Part shown: positions 1-11,999 of the stretch, in pieces
How positions within the stretch are numbered: the first letter of the stretch is position 1
Layout of the letters: every line of letters starts with the position of its first letter
NCBI GenBank assembly: GCA_019925105.1
Contig: JAHGAU010000015.1
Location: 992,001-1,056,000, forward strand
Length of the DNA: 64,000 nt
Direction: 5' to 3'
Source: Niebla homalea
Taxonomy: Eukaryota; Ascomycota; Lecanoromycetes; Lecanorales; Ramalinaceae
Notes under the pieces: model-generated
Told to the model about the DNA's origin: nothing
Database searches by the model: none
The model's input: only the letters and a program-made list of their open reading frames with translations
Made by a program: the position numbers and the translations under genes

Positions 1-129
1 GGCCGTAAAATAAATAAATATTAAAAATGAAGTACTTAAGGATAAGCTTATTCCATTATTACCCTTAAATCTCCCCTTAGAATCCCTCTTAAGTAAAGAT
101 AATATATTATAAATCACTATAAGCGAAAA

Positions 130-1330
130 GCAATTCTAAGTTCTTTTAGCTTTAATTCAAAACGTACTTATAACTATAATATCCAGGGCAGATATACCCA
201 AGTTCAGGTTTAAAGATATTAGCTTCTTTAATCCCAATAATAATAATATTAAGCCGGTAATATATATGAATAACTTAAGAATCTATTATAACGTTTTCTT
301 TTTTACTTAACGTCTTAATATTAAGGAGGTTAATCCACGGTATATCGATTAATACCTATAAAATAAAGCTAAGAATTAATATATAAATAAGTTAAATAAA
401 ATTAATAGGGTCGGGATATATATAAGGTTTAATCTTTAGATTATTGAGCTCGAAAAAAGATTTAAGGAATCACCTATAGTAACTTTTTAAAAGCTTAAAT
501 TATTCCGTTATACTATTAATAATATCCGTGCCCGTAAGGACTTTAAAGAGTATATTTAAAAAATTATTATTCTTAATAAATATACTATAAGCTTCTTAAT
601 TAAGGCCGGTTAAGTAATAACTACGTATAATTACCTTAACGTCTACCTCCGGACGCAGCTTTTTATGCCTATAGTTACTTTAATAATTACGGATTTTATT
701 CAATAAATTAACGAGGTTAAGTATAATTAATTTAATATATACAGATTATATATATACTTATTAATAAACCGTTTATTTAGTAACTTAAATCGCTAATAAG
801 ATACTTAGAAACCTTATTTATACCATAATTTTAAAAAGAAGGAGAAATATAAGCTAAATCCTTATCCTTAAAAAAGAGTATTTAATTAATACGTTAAGAA
901 AGAGGAGTAAGTATATTATATACGTAATAACGGTAATATCGAAGTCGATAATAATAACGATAATAATAACGGAGATAAAGCCTTATTTATAGGCTTTATT
1001 ATAGTTTTTAAAGAATTTATACTTAAATCATTTATAATATTTATATTATCCAAAATATTTACTTTAACAGAAGATATAATACTTATATTTATAGATAAAT
1101 AATACTCTATTTAATTACCATATAAATCACACTTAGTAATTACGAGTTAATGCTGTATTTACTTCGATAAATTCCCCTCCCGTAATATACTATATTAATA
1201 CCTTTAAGAAGTTTATTACCACGAATATTAGCAAATCGACTACGGATAACCCGTCAGTACTTAACCCGGTAATACCTCGGAAATCACGGATTTAAGTGAT
1301 TTAACTTAATTATAATACTTAAATCCACGA
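130..1330 (+). pseudogene. orphan retrotransposon Gag-like relic with C2H2-type knuckle
   Basis: One forward frame stays readable from about 130 to 1330, and its interruptions are nearly all TAA or TAG, as expected from CAA/CAG after C-to-T mutation. The translation includes FRFKDISFFNP near 205, a long helical core, and RARKDFKEYIQKII near 530. This layout resembles the Gag of fungal LTR retrotransposons (RF..ED.G.FDP start, AR.R..P..Y core). At 1151-1200 a Cys-Cys-x-Tyr, then FPSRN, then L-Tyr-x-Tyr-L pattern fits a C2H2 finger (C-x2-C-x3-F-x5-L-H-x-H) in which Cys and His codons have become Tyr. No protease, RT or integrase follows, so it is an orphan or a truncated element. Homology is from memory of the family pattern and was not searched. 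1-129 shows nothing else recognisable. Confidence 0.5.
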
Positions 1331-1533
1331 TTATTTCCCGGGTGCGATTACGATAATTACCCGGGTCGATTATTTTACCTTTTACCTTTTATTATACGCT
1401 TCTTAGCAATAACCTTTTTATATTATTACCCCTACGTATGCTCGGCGCTAAGATAGGCCCATATAAGGCTCCGGAACCCCTTAATATACACTTTTATTGT
1501 TATTATTACTGCTTATAGGGTATAAGCATTTTT

Positions 1534-1699
1534 TGTAAGTAATAAATTATTAGGGACTTAACAGAGTTAATCCTTGTTTACCGCGGAACGGGGTTCCGCA
1601 TTGCTTGGCACCCGCACTTATTATACATAGCTTACCACCATGCACCTAGATAGATCATCATTCATTTACATTATCCATACTTTTACTAGGGCTCTCACA
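1534..1699. repeat. candidate solo or 3' LTR with TGTAAG...CTCACA ends
   Basis: A 166-bp block begins TGTAAG and ends CTCACA, an imperfect 6-bp terminal inverted repeat that would be TGTGAG/CTCACA before one G-to-A change. It is clearly less A+T rich than its surroundings and contains a perfect 7-bp inverted repeat (GCGGAAC 1583-1589, GTTCCGC 1593-1599, loop GGG). It follows the Gag-like relic, so it may be that element's 3' LTR. No flanking 5-bp duplication, polypurine tract or second copy is visible in the window, so the call is weak. Confidence 0.3.
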
Positions 1700-2006
1700 A
1701 TTTATATAATAATATTTAACTTTACCTTTTTTATTTTAAGGGTATTAAGATATATATAAAATAAAATATATTATTATTAATATACTATTAGTATTAATAA
1801 GGATATTTTAAAGAAAGGGGTTTACGGTTACTCCGAGTAACTATATTTTATTTTCATTTTGCTTTTTTTTTTAAAGAAAGGGTTAAGTTAATATATAATT
1901 ATATAACGTTAATAAAGGTCCTTTTAATCTCTTAAGTTATTATATAAGTATATATAAGTTATATTTTATTATAAGTCTGCGTTTCCCTTTTAAATTAAGG
2001 TAGGTT
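1700..2006. other. AT-rich spacer, no gene seen
   Basis: Low-complexity AT-rich DNA containing short ATAT and T-tract runs. No readable frame or repeat family was recognised. It is the left flank of the LINE insertion site. Confidence 0.6.
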
Positions 2007-2021
2007 TTAATTATTTATTTT
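2007..2021. repeat. left target-site duplication of LINE L1
   Basis: TTAATTATTTATTTT occurs here and again identically at 7835-7849, exactly outside the two ends of L1. A 15-bp duplication fits target-primed reverse transcription. Confidence 0.85.
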
Positions 2022-2044
2022 GATTGATTGATTGATTGATTGAT
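2021..2044 (-). repeat. microsatellite 3' tail of LINE L1, (TGAT)n
   Basis: Six TGAT units on the plus strand, i.e. (ATCA)n on the coding strand, end the LINE in place of poly(A). L5 has about four or five such units (62908-62925); L3 and L2 have shorter, degenerate tails. Confidence 0.85.
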
Positions 2045-2399
2045 TTATGCTACGGATCTAGTTAAGTTAATTCCGGCGTTCCTTAATACGCGGCCTTTTA
2101 GTTTTATTGGTAACCGTAAAAACCTGATACTTATAACGTTAAGGTAAAAACCGGCGTTTACCAGGTCTTTACCCTTTATCCCTTAAGGTAAAGGATATTA
2201 ATGGCTATTTAAAAAGTAATAATTTATTTATATACTTTTTATATTTTAATTTCCTTAAGAAAATCTATAATATTACGATTACGTTTTTATAAGGGTTACC
2301 CTTAAGCTTATTACTCTTCCGCTCCTTTATATATTTATATTATTTTAATTTTATATAGTACCTTTAAATATCCTTATTAATACTTATACGTTTAATATA

Positions 2400-5300
2400 T
2401 ATTTTTTTATATTATTATCGTTATTAACTTTTTAAAAACTTTTAATAAGCGTTTATTATTATAACTTTATAGCTATAAAAGATATTTTCCGGTTTATATA
2501 ATTAATATAATTAATTTCCGCTTCTTTTTTTCTTCTTTAACCGGTAACGGGTTTTCTCCGTAAAATCTTTAATAACCTCGTTTATCTTTATAATAAAGTT
2601 AAACTATAATAGTAATTAAGTAAATATTCTAAATTTAACGGCTATCCGGATATTTTACTTTATAAGTAATATTAAACGGTAATTATAAATATTAACTTTT
2701 ATAATAAGTTTTAATTTAACCTTTATAAATAAAAAATAAAAAATAAAAACGTATATAATATCTTATTTTGTTTATTTATATTTATATCCGGCGTTTATTT
2801 AACCTTTAATATATATAATAAATAAGAAGTAAATTAAATTATTTTTATTTATTTAAAGTTAAATTATTAATACGTTATTACCCTTCCTTATAATATTATA
2901 ATAACGGAGATACTTATTAATAATCTTTTTATTATTAAAAGTTAAATAATAACGACCTTAAAATATAAAATCTTTATATTTTTATTAACGTTTAATTTAT
3001 TTTATTATAACTTATAAAGTAATCGTTATAATTTTTACCTTTTAAATCCTTTTAATTTCAGTTTTTTTTATATTTAATAGGAATTTATATACGCTTAAAT
3101 TAATTTCCGGGATACCGGTAAAGTTAATTTCCCTTTTAACTTATTCCTATTTTATTTTAATAAAAAAAGGGATAAATATTTTTAATTTATTCTTTTTAAC
3201 TCGAGGTTTATTAAAATTCTGGCGGATCCGCCTATTTCCTATTATCATAATTAAATATATATATTTTTTTAGCCTTATTTGAATAGTTATATAATTTAAT
3301 AAAACCTTATTTAATAATATAAAAACGTTAGATTCTAATATTAAGATAAAAGTTACTTTATAAGTACCGTTAATTACTCTTAGGTACCGGTTTTAGACTT
3401 TCTATAATATTCAAATAAACTCTTTCTTATATCCTAGAGTACCCTTAAATATATATTAAATAATTATAATATATATTATAATTAACTTTATTACGGCCTA
3501 ATAAATAATCCGGGCCTTTTATAACGTATTCCTTATATTAATATAACGAGATAAATAAGGCTTTTTTCTTATAAAGTTATTTTCTTTTAAATTTTTTTTA
3601 TATAACTTATTTAATTAAGCTTTTTATTTACTTAAAAGTTAAGGACTTTAATATTAATATCCGGCTTTACCGTAATTTTATTTAAGTTTATTATAATTTT
3701 TATATTATATAGCTTTAAACTTTTAATTATATAAATAAACTTATATTTATACGGTATAAATTAAGCCTTATAAGTTTTATTTATTAAAGATAAATTTTAT
3801 AAGCTTATTTTAATTCTAAATAATTCATATATATAAAAATATTATAAATTAAAAAATAAACGTTATTAATAAAGTTTTTAATTTAAATTTTTTATTTTAA
3901 CTTAATAAGCTTTTTAATTAATAAATTATTAAAAAATAAAAATAATATAAAAAAAATAAGTAATTTTTAAAAAATACTTATTATAATAAGCTTTATTAAA
4001 TTTATTTTTTATTTTAAGTTAATTAACGTAACTTAATTACTTAAGAAACTTTTTATTTATTTAATTAAAAAGAATAATATTTTTTTCTTTTTTAAGTTAT
4101 ATAATAACTTTTAATAATTTATTTTATCGAAAATACTTATACCATTAAGAAAAAAAGAATTTATAATATATTTCTTCCCGTAACCTTATATTATATATAC
4201 GCCGTTAATTAATTTTCCAAGGGTTATTTTTATTAATTAACCTTTCCTTATTTTTATTTATTGATCGGAGAAAAATCCGTAATTTTCTATATAGTTATTA
4301 AGGATCTTTATTATTACCGTTTTTAAGGCTTTCCCTAGTATATAAAGGAATATAATAAGTTTATAAAACTTTACCTTAAAGTAATCCGGCTTAATAAGCT
4401 TTTTAAAAATAATTATTTTTATTTTTTTAAACTTACGTAAATAATAACTGACGTTAAAGTATACTTAAAAAAGTACGTAAAACCCTTCTTAAACGGTAAT
4501 ATTATTATTAATAAGAATCTATTAAGGATCCTATTTAGTCCCGGGGCTTTATTTTTCTTTAATTTATTAATCGCTTTAATTATTATATCTTATATTATTA
4601 TTTTATTTATTAATATAAGGTTGAGGTACATAGCGTTATTAATATTATTTAAATTAACCTTTAACGGAAGGAAGAAAAATACTTCTTTAAGGGCCTCGGT
4701 TTTACCGTTAAAGGTATTAATTAATATATTATCCGGTTTTTTAAGAAACGGGAATTTAAAGATAAATTTTAATTTCTTACTTTATTCTTTATTATACTTT
4801 ATTAACTTTTAGATATTATAAGGTAAAACCGTTAAATTATATATTATAAACTGAAAGTATATTTATTTAGCCTTTTTAATAATTTTCTTTTTTTCTTTTT
4901 AAGTAACTTTTAATTAATTAAGTATTTTTAAATTTTTATATTTAAAAGCTTATTTTATTAACCTTTTTATTTTTACGGTTACGGTTATATATTCTTTATT
5001 TTAATAAGTTTTAACTCTTTAAAAAGGTTTTATTATTAGGATTATTTTATTAATTATTTTATTTAATATTTTTATTATTCATTTTATAAAAAGGTTAATC
5101 CGGTCTTTATTATTTAATTAAAAAGGTCTATGAATTATATTACCGTTTCCTCCGTTTTTATATAAATTTTTATTTCTTTAACCGTTTTTTATGTTTTCTT
5201 TATTAATAATAACAAGGTTATATTAATAATTTAATCTAAGGTTATTTATATTAATATATAATTTAAGTTATATTTTAAGTCCTTTTATAGCCTATATATT

Positions 5301-5950
5301 ATAACTACGTTAATAACTTTTGCCGTATTAAAGGTTAAATTAATCGTTATTTTAAACTTATAACTTTTTTATATAATAATTTTTTATAATATTAATAATA
5401 AAAAATTAACTTAAACGGTAATTATTAATAAATCATCCGATTTAACGTAATTTATTATATGCCTTTTTTCATTTTATATATAATAATATAAGTTAAAGTC
5501 TTTAAATAATATATATTTATTTAAAGTAATTAAAACCTTTTTAAGTAACGATATTATAAATAATTTTTCTTTATTGATTAATAACGGGTTATATATATTA
5601 TAAATATTAAAATCGCCTTTTAAGTCCTTTTTCTTTATAATACGGATATATAAAGGTTTTTACCGTAATAAATAATATTTTAATTATTTATATTAAGTTA
5701 TTTATTTATAAAAAAGTATATTTTAATTATTTTATCCTTTTTAAAGGTTAAGTAAACCCCTTTTTCCGGGTTAATAAAAGAATATATATATAAATTATAT
5801 AATAATTCTTATATTATTATAATATTAATATCCTTAACTTTTTTAAACTTAAATATCGGTATTATTATTTTAATTCTTTTATTACGGACGTTATATTATA
5901 TTATTCTTAAAAACGTTAATATATTATATATTAACCTTTATAAAAACTCT
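2400..5950 (-). pseudogene. LINE L1 ORF2 relic: endonuclease plus reverse transcriptase
   Basis: Placed by alignment by eye with L3 and L5, where the motifs are clearer. The endonuclease section is expected at about 5160-5900 and the RT at about 3200-4590. The GCCGGATTAC landmark of the RT (KPDYF) sits at 4382-4391 on the minus strand, 3.43 kb from the ORF1 start, against 3.44 kb in L3. The product would nick target DNA and reverse-transcribe the LINE RNA. The frame is saturated with TAA/TAG, so no function remains. Confidence 0.7.
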
Positions 5951-6159
5951 TTTATTTATATTTATTTAAGTTACGCATTTCTTATTAAAGTTAAGCGTTT
6001 TTAACTTAATATTTTTCCGGTTATTATTAAAGATATAAGATAACCGGTTTTCAAAATCGGGATTATAAAAAATTTCCTTTTTTAACTTTATCCGTTACCG
6101 CTATTTATCTTTTATTATTTAATTAATTAAGTTTACGTTTTAAAATTATTTTTAATTAA

Positions 6160-7823
6160 CCCGTTAAATTAATTCTGTATATATTATACCGTTAGATTTT
6201 TACGGTTATCCGGGTCTTTTTACGTTTAATTTCTTTAACTTTTATTATATATTTAAAATCCTATATTAAATATTCTTCCTTATTATATATAATATATTTA
6301 AGTATATTTTTTATAAGCCCTTTAATTATTAACTTTATATATTTATTAATATTATAATCTTTAATATAAATTATATATTTTATAATATTAAAATATTTTA
6401 TAATAATATATTTATAACCTTAATATTTAAAATATTAATATATATCCGTTATTTTATTTTATAATTAAGTTATTTTAAAAGATTTTTTTTTAATAATCTT
6501 TTTATTTAAAATATTATTATATATTTTTATTAACGTTATACTTAATATAATAATAAAATATTTCTTTATACGTTTTAAAGAATTAAATCTTTTTATTATT
6601 AAAAGAAGCTTATAATTAATGATTTTAAATCTTAAATAAAAAACCGTATTCTTTTTTTTATATTCTTTAATATAATTATTTTTTCGGTTTTTATAAAATA
6701 TAATAAATGTATCTTATTTATTATAACGGTAAATAATTACCTTAAAACTTTAATTAATTTATATTTTCCTTTATTAATTTACGTTTTAAATTTCTTTAAG
6801 CTTTCTTTTATTTTTAAAAATATTATATTAAAAAAAATATTATTACTTTATAATTTATATATTACGATAATTTATTCTATTAATAATTTTTTTATTACTT
6901 TAAAAGCCTTTATTAATTATAATAGGTTTATTTTTATAGTTACGTTCCTTTCTTTATTATTAAATAAGTAAATTATTATTATTTTTATTTTTTTTAATAT
7001 AGCTGCTTCCTTTTCCGTTATCTTTTTATTCTTTACCGCGGGTACTTTTTTTATTACTTTTATTATTTAATTTTCTTTTATTTAAAAGGTTACCGTTTTT
7101 ATACTTTTACTTTATATCCTTAATTTTAAGCCGTTGTCTTTATCCTTTATTAACGTTTTCGTTCCCGCCTTTTAAAAGCTTTATAAGCGTTTTATTTCCC
7201 TTAATTTTACCTTTATTTTTATATAAAAGTCTTTTACGTTTTTTAATTTAATCTATAATATCGGTTAGGTCTTTAACGTAATATCCTTTTACTTTATTGT
7301 AAAAAGTCTTTTTAAGGTTTTTATTGTTTTCTTTATTGCCTTTTTATTTTTACTTATTAAACAACGTATTATCTCCGTTTTTTACCTTTAATCTTTTAAG
7401 GTTTTATCCTCTTTATTAAAACTTTATTTCCCTTTTATATATCCTTAATAATACTTTTATTACGGTTTTTTGCTTTTTCTTTTTATTTATACCCTTTATT
7501 ATTAATATTATATTAACCTTTTTACCCCTTTATTTATTTATTATTTCCGTATTATTATTATGTATTTTACGCGCTTTAATATACGTATTTTATTAACTTT
7601 AATTTTTTTATTTATTTTAAGCGTTATCCGGTTTATTATTATTATATTATCCGTATATATCGTCGCCGTTTTTATTAATATAGGTTATTTACCCGTTTAT
7701 TACCTTATTCTTAACCATTACGTTACTTCTACTTATTATACTTAATATATTTCCTTTACTGTTACTAGAATTATACGTATACGCATCGTTTTAGACCTCT
7801 GGGGTCCCTTTATTCGTCGCCAT
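6160..7823 (-). pseudogene. LINE L1 ORF1 relic (Gag-like, zinc knuckle)
   Basis: The minus-strand ATG at 7821-7823 starts MATNKG, the N-terminus shared by all LINE copies with a 5' end in this window (L3 25760, L4 35057, L5 50900). The next roughly 60 bases are well preserved, then RIP-type stops accumulate. ORF1 of Tad1-type LINEs encodes an RNA-binding protein ending in CCHC knuckles; those are more readable in L3. The 3' boundary is inferred from L3 spacing. Confidence 0.65.
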
Positions 7824-7834
7824 CCTCTCTAATA

Positions 7835-7849
7835 TTAATTATTTATTTT
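7835..7849. repeat. right target-site duplication of LINE L1
   Basis: Identical to 2007-2021 (TTAATTATTTATTTT). It abuts the 5' end of L1 and is followed by the resumed flanking DNA. Confidence 0.85.
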
Positions 7850-8098
7850 AATTTTCTTTACCTTTTATATAAAAAAGCCTTAAAAAAGGTACCGTTAAAT
7901 TAAGTAAATTTTACGTCGGTAACCGTTATAGATCACTATTAATATTCTTAGTATATATACGATATAATTATTTTTATAAATATACTTATCTCTATTCTTT
8001 CCTATTAATTCTTTTAATCGGTTTTATAATTTATTTCTTCTTATTATTTATTCTTTTAATTTATTCTTTAATTTTTTCGATTCTTAATTATTTAATTT
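7850..8098. other. AT-rich spacer between L1 and G1, no gene seen
   Basis: About 250 bp of AT-rich DNA continuing the host sequence interrupted by L1. No frame or repeat was recognised. Its last bases (8099-8103, ATAGC) are the left TSD of G1. Confidence 0.5.
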
Positions 8099-8103
8099 AT
8101 AGC

Positions 8104-8249
8104 TGTTGGTGTATGGACCAAAAAGTGTGATAATATATGAATAATGATTCTACCTGAAGGATGGGAGCATTATAAGGATGCCTGTCTTTTACGTATAAAG
8201 GGTATCCTACACCTATTAATACTCCTATGTATATATGTTATATATAATA
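8104..8249 (-). repeat. G1 3' LTR (146 bp)
   Basis: Begins TGTTGGTGTATGG and aligns without gaps to 14879-15024. Its left (outer) half keeps G and C where the other LTR has A and T. Its right (inner) half is A/T where the other keeps G/C. It is the 3' LTR because coding runs on the minus strand. No clear polypurine tract is seen next to it. Confidence 0.9.
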
Positions 8250-8544
8250 AATACTATTAAAAAAAAAAGGCCACTGTTTATAGTAATATTTACTTTAATA
8301 TATCAATATAAATACTAATGCTTAATAATACGCTATACTCCCTATATCTTATATTCTTATATTAAAATTTTACTTAATTTTATAAGGGCGGCCGTAATTA
8401 TACTTAAGACGGAACGTATGAAAAGTGCCGGTAAACGATAAGGGTATTACTTTAATAAGTACCGATAATAAAATAATACGAAGTCTATTACGGCGGGTAA
8501 TAATGACGTTATTAAATTCAAAATATATAGTATAGAATTTACGT

Positions 8545-8690
8545 AATAAGTCTAAGTATAATTTTAATAACGGAAGCTTATTATTATATTTTATATTTTA
8601 AGTAACTTATTTAATTAAGTATCTATTATCTCTTTCCCTATAAATAATCCTTTTAATAATATACTTTTTTTTATTCTCGGAATCTACTTT
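8545..8690 (-). pseudogene. G1 C-terminal chromodomain-like segment
   Basis: The minus-strand translation downstream of integrase reads RERDRYLIK, then NIKYNNKLPLLKL, with two RIP-type stops where Trp or Gln is expected. This fits the pattern of a chromodomain core (RYLVKW.GY....SWEP...L). G2 shows the same at 49495-49620 (NKYLIK...GIEYNNKLPLLKL). Chromodomains at the end of Gypsy integrases define chromoviruses and can bind methylated histone H3. The peptide is short and degraded, so the call is moderate. Confidence 0.5.
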
Positions 8691-8989
8691 AAATATAAAT
8701 GGCGCGTTACGGTTAAGTTATCTATTAAAAGGGTCTTTTATTAAGTTATTAATTAACTTAAGTATATTAATTAAAATAACCGGTACTATCTTTATATTAA
8801 CGGGTAATTCGAGTTTATATATAAAATAATTAATTTTCTTAATAATAAGGAAAGGTCCGGTATGCTGTTAATATAGCTTATAGTTTTTAATACCGGGGAT
8901 ATTATATTTATAATATAATTTTAAATAGATTAAATTATTAATATTAAATTAAATTAACTTATAATTTTAATTATACCGGAATTTAATTA

Positions 8990-9900
8990 TTATTTACGTA
9001 AATTCCAATATATTTTATATTTCTTTACGGTTCTATAATTAAAATATATTATACTTAAGAATTAAAAAGGTTATTAAAAGGTTTAAAAGGTTACGGATAT
9101 TTATATTATAATAAATTTTATTTAAAGTGAATTTAATTAATATTAACTTTAAATTATTTAAGATATTTTAAATATATAAAATAATATTTATTTAATTATA
9201 ATCCGGATATATAATTATAAAGTACCGTAATATAATCTTAACCATTTAATTAATCCGTTTTAATTAACCGTTAATTTAAGGGTAATATACGTTAAACGTA
9301 AGAATATAAGTATCTATTTCTTTAAATATAAATTTTTAAAATATAAAAATAAATTTACGATCTTTATTTAATATAATATTAGAAAGAATACTTTAATTTT
9401 ATTTCGTTAATTTTATTAATAATAATTTTACTTAATTATTAACCTTAAATTTAATATTACCGGGGAGTAAAAGTACCCGTTTAAAGAACTTATTAGTAAC
9501 GATAAGAAGTATATTGTAATTATATTAATTTAATAGAACGATAATAAAGTTTATATAAATAATATAGAAGATAATTAATAAACTTAAAATTAATTAAAGC
9601 GATTTATAAAGTATATATTTCTTAATTTAATTTAAGCTATATTTAAGGTAATACGCGATATATTTCCGTAATTATTTATTTAACTTAAGTAAATATACTG
9701 AGTTTATTAATTTATCGTAGGATTAATTAAAATTATTATATAATAAATTATTATATATTTATTGAAAAATTATTTCTTTAAATTTATTAAATATATATAA
9801 TTATAATAAATAATTAACGGATTTTAAATTATAAATAAAACCGTCCTTTAATATAAAGCGTAATTTAATTTTTATATTTTATAAATTTAACTTTTCTTTA
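8990..9900 (-). pseudogene. G1 integrase relic
   Basis: Minus-strand reading gives KDGFIYNLKS, then an LRKYIAYYLK...N segment (the zinc-binding H2C2 and linker region of Gypsy integrases). Further on come a DRKF-like segment and VYHPQINSQSKRIN, matching the family pattern YHPQTDGQSER.NQ, with Thr, Asp, Gly and Glu altered by C-to-T or G-to-A changes. This enzyme would insert the cDNA. Many TAA/TAG stops show it is dead. Confidence 0.8.
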
Positions 9901-9999
9901 ATTATTAAGACTTTTTATAATTTTATTTATATTTTATTGTTTATATATTCTTCTTTAATTTACTTTTTAAATTTATTTAAAATATAAATATAATAAAGA

Positions 10000-11650
10000 A
10001 TAATTAATTTATTATTATTTACGTTATTAAGAATTCCGATTTCTATAAATAAAGTTTATATATTATTAATTAATTATAAAAGTATGTTAAGAATAATATT
10101 TATTAAATCTAACTTATAGCGTAATAAAATATTAAATCTTAATAAATATTATAATATATAAATTAAGTAAAGATTAAGCTTATTAATTATAGAAATCTTT
10201 AAATTAATTTATTTAAAAATATTAATAATTACGTTATAATTTATAAAGATTATATAATTAAATTTATAATAATTTATTTTAATTAAATATTTAATTTTAC
10301 GTACGATCTAAATTATACCCGTAGCCTTTAACTTTATAAACCAATAATTTTTCTTGGTTATATTTAAGTTTCTATTAAAAAATATTATTAATTATACTTT
10401 ATTACGTATAATTTTTAATAAATCGTTAATTTCCGTAATACTATAAAGTAATAAATTATCCTTAATATAATATACTATAACCGTAATACTTAGTTTTTTT
10501 AATATATTAATATTAATAAATAAAGGTTAATTAAGATTATAATATATAAGAAATAATAATTTTAAAAACGCGTTTTTTAAATCCTTAAAAATACGGTCCT
10601 TTTCTTGGGTAAGTATAAACTTAATCCGAAATATCCTTTATTTACGGTATAGACCGGTATACTTTAAATCTACTTTTTTAAGGTTTATAATAAAAGAGAT
10701 TTTACGTACTTAAAGCGGGATAACGTATTAAGTATAATTCTTTATTCCGGTACGTAATTAATTTATAAGATTAAAGAAAACTTTAAAGTCTTTTAATAAA
10801 TTAAGAAATTTAAGGTTTTATATAGCTTTAATTTTATTATTAAGCGTAAATATCCTTAAAGAATTAACTTATTAATTAAAAAGTTTAATCGTAAAATAAT
10901 TAATAAATAATTTTATCGGTAAAAAATTTACGCGTTTATCTTTAAGAATTTAAAAGACTTAACGTAAATAAATAACATATTTCTTTAATAAATAATTAAA
11001 AATAATTATATTATTTATAAATATTTATATAAAATTTCGTATTAAACGTAATATATTATTTATTTATCTTTATATATATAAAAGATTATCTTTAAAATTT
11101 ATTAATATAATTAAAGATTCCTTTTAACCTTTATAAAAGATAATATAAAGTTTATACTAATCGGATTTACGTATAAAAAATTAATAAAAATAACCGCGGA
11201 TATTAACTATAATAATATATTCGTAATTTATAATTAAAGAAATTATTTCTTATTATAATAATAACGGATATAAATCGGAAATCGTAATTTTATTAAGTAA
11301 TTAAATATTAATTATAATATAACTTTTACGTCCGTTTAAAATATTGCGTTAAACGATAAAAATAAAATATAAAAATTCCATAAATTATATAAATTAATAT
11401 AGCTTATCCTTATTATATATTTTATTTAAAGCTTAATTTATAACCTTTTAATCTTTATGCTTAATATTATATATTTTTTTAAGTTTAATAATTATATTAA
11501 GTTAAAAATTAATAAATATATATTGATTTTCTAGAATATTAATTATAATATCATTATCTTTAAAAATACTATTAAATTCTTTAACGATATTACTTAATTA
11601 AACTTATATATCTCCGTTACGTATATAAATTCTAACGTTATTAAGTAAAA
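10000..11650 (-). pseudogene. G1 reverse transcriptase and RNase H relic
   Basis: The minus-strand translation reads NGRKS..., then NKITISDLYPLLL, matching the fungal Gypsy RT block RVVVDIRGLNKIT..DSYPLPLQ. Next come VNIRGYFYQFFIRKSD (DA.GWFHQFLVR.AD in relatives) and FINNIIIF at about 11013-11030, where the catalytic Y/F-x-D-D box has both Asp codons turned to Asn. RNase H follows at 10000-10600, where a segment matching the tether and RNase H fold pattern ('ELE..G..W.VRK..Y', then a 'TDH' equivalent) can be traced. Frame-preserving point decay, not frameshift, dominates. Confidence 0.8.
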
Positions 11651-11999
11651 TTTATTTTTTATAATTATTAATTTATAATAATTAATTTAAGTAAGTCTTT
11701 AAATAATTAAAAGTTATAAAAATTATTCCGGAGAGTATAAAAATTAATATTATTATTACGGTAACTTTATAAATTTATAACTTAGACTTTTAGGTTTTTT
11801 ATCCGTAAATAATAAGTAATATTAATAAACTTAAAACTACTATATAGTAAAGTTACGGGGGTAAATTACATAAAATTTTAAGTTTTACTTTATATAATAA
11901 GTTAACTTTTTAATTAATATTATTTTTAATTTAAATAATTAATTATTTTAAGTTAACGATATACGTAAATACGTTACCTCGGAATCTAAGATTATAAAA

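Larger units (their letters stand above)
2022..7834 (-). mobile_element. near full-length Tad1-like LINE (L1), RIP-degraded
   Basis: A 5.8-kb non-LTR retrotransposon lies on the minus strand between a perfect 15-bp TSD. Its 5' end carries the ORF1 start (MATNKG... at 7823) shared with L3, L4 and L5 in this window. Its 3' end carries the same roughly 200-bp 3' segment as L2, L3 and L5, finishing in an ATCA-type microsatellite tail (2021-2044). The order is ORF1, endonuclease, RT, as in the Tad1 clade of fungal LINEs. Both ORFs are broken by many RIP-type stops. The ends are much less mutated than the middle. Confidence 0.9.

Noticed and set aside
4621..4812. 63-codon open frame on the plus strand
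   Set aside because: It lies antisense to the L1 LINE ORF2 relic, has no recognisable domain, and its composition simply mirrors RIPed DNA.
7560..7745. 61-codon open frame on the plus strand
   Set aside because: Antisense to the L1 ORF1 N-terminal region, which is less mutated and so has fewer stops in all frames.
8250..8290. A-rich run and CCACTG next to the G1 LTR as a polypurine tract
   Set aside because: On the coding (minus) strand the run is pyrimidine-rich, so it cannot serve as the plus-strand primer.
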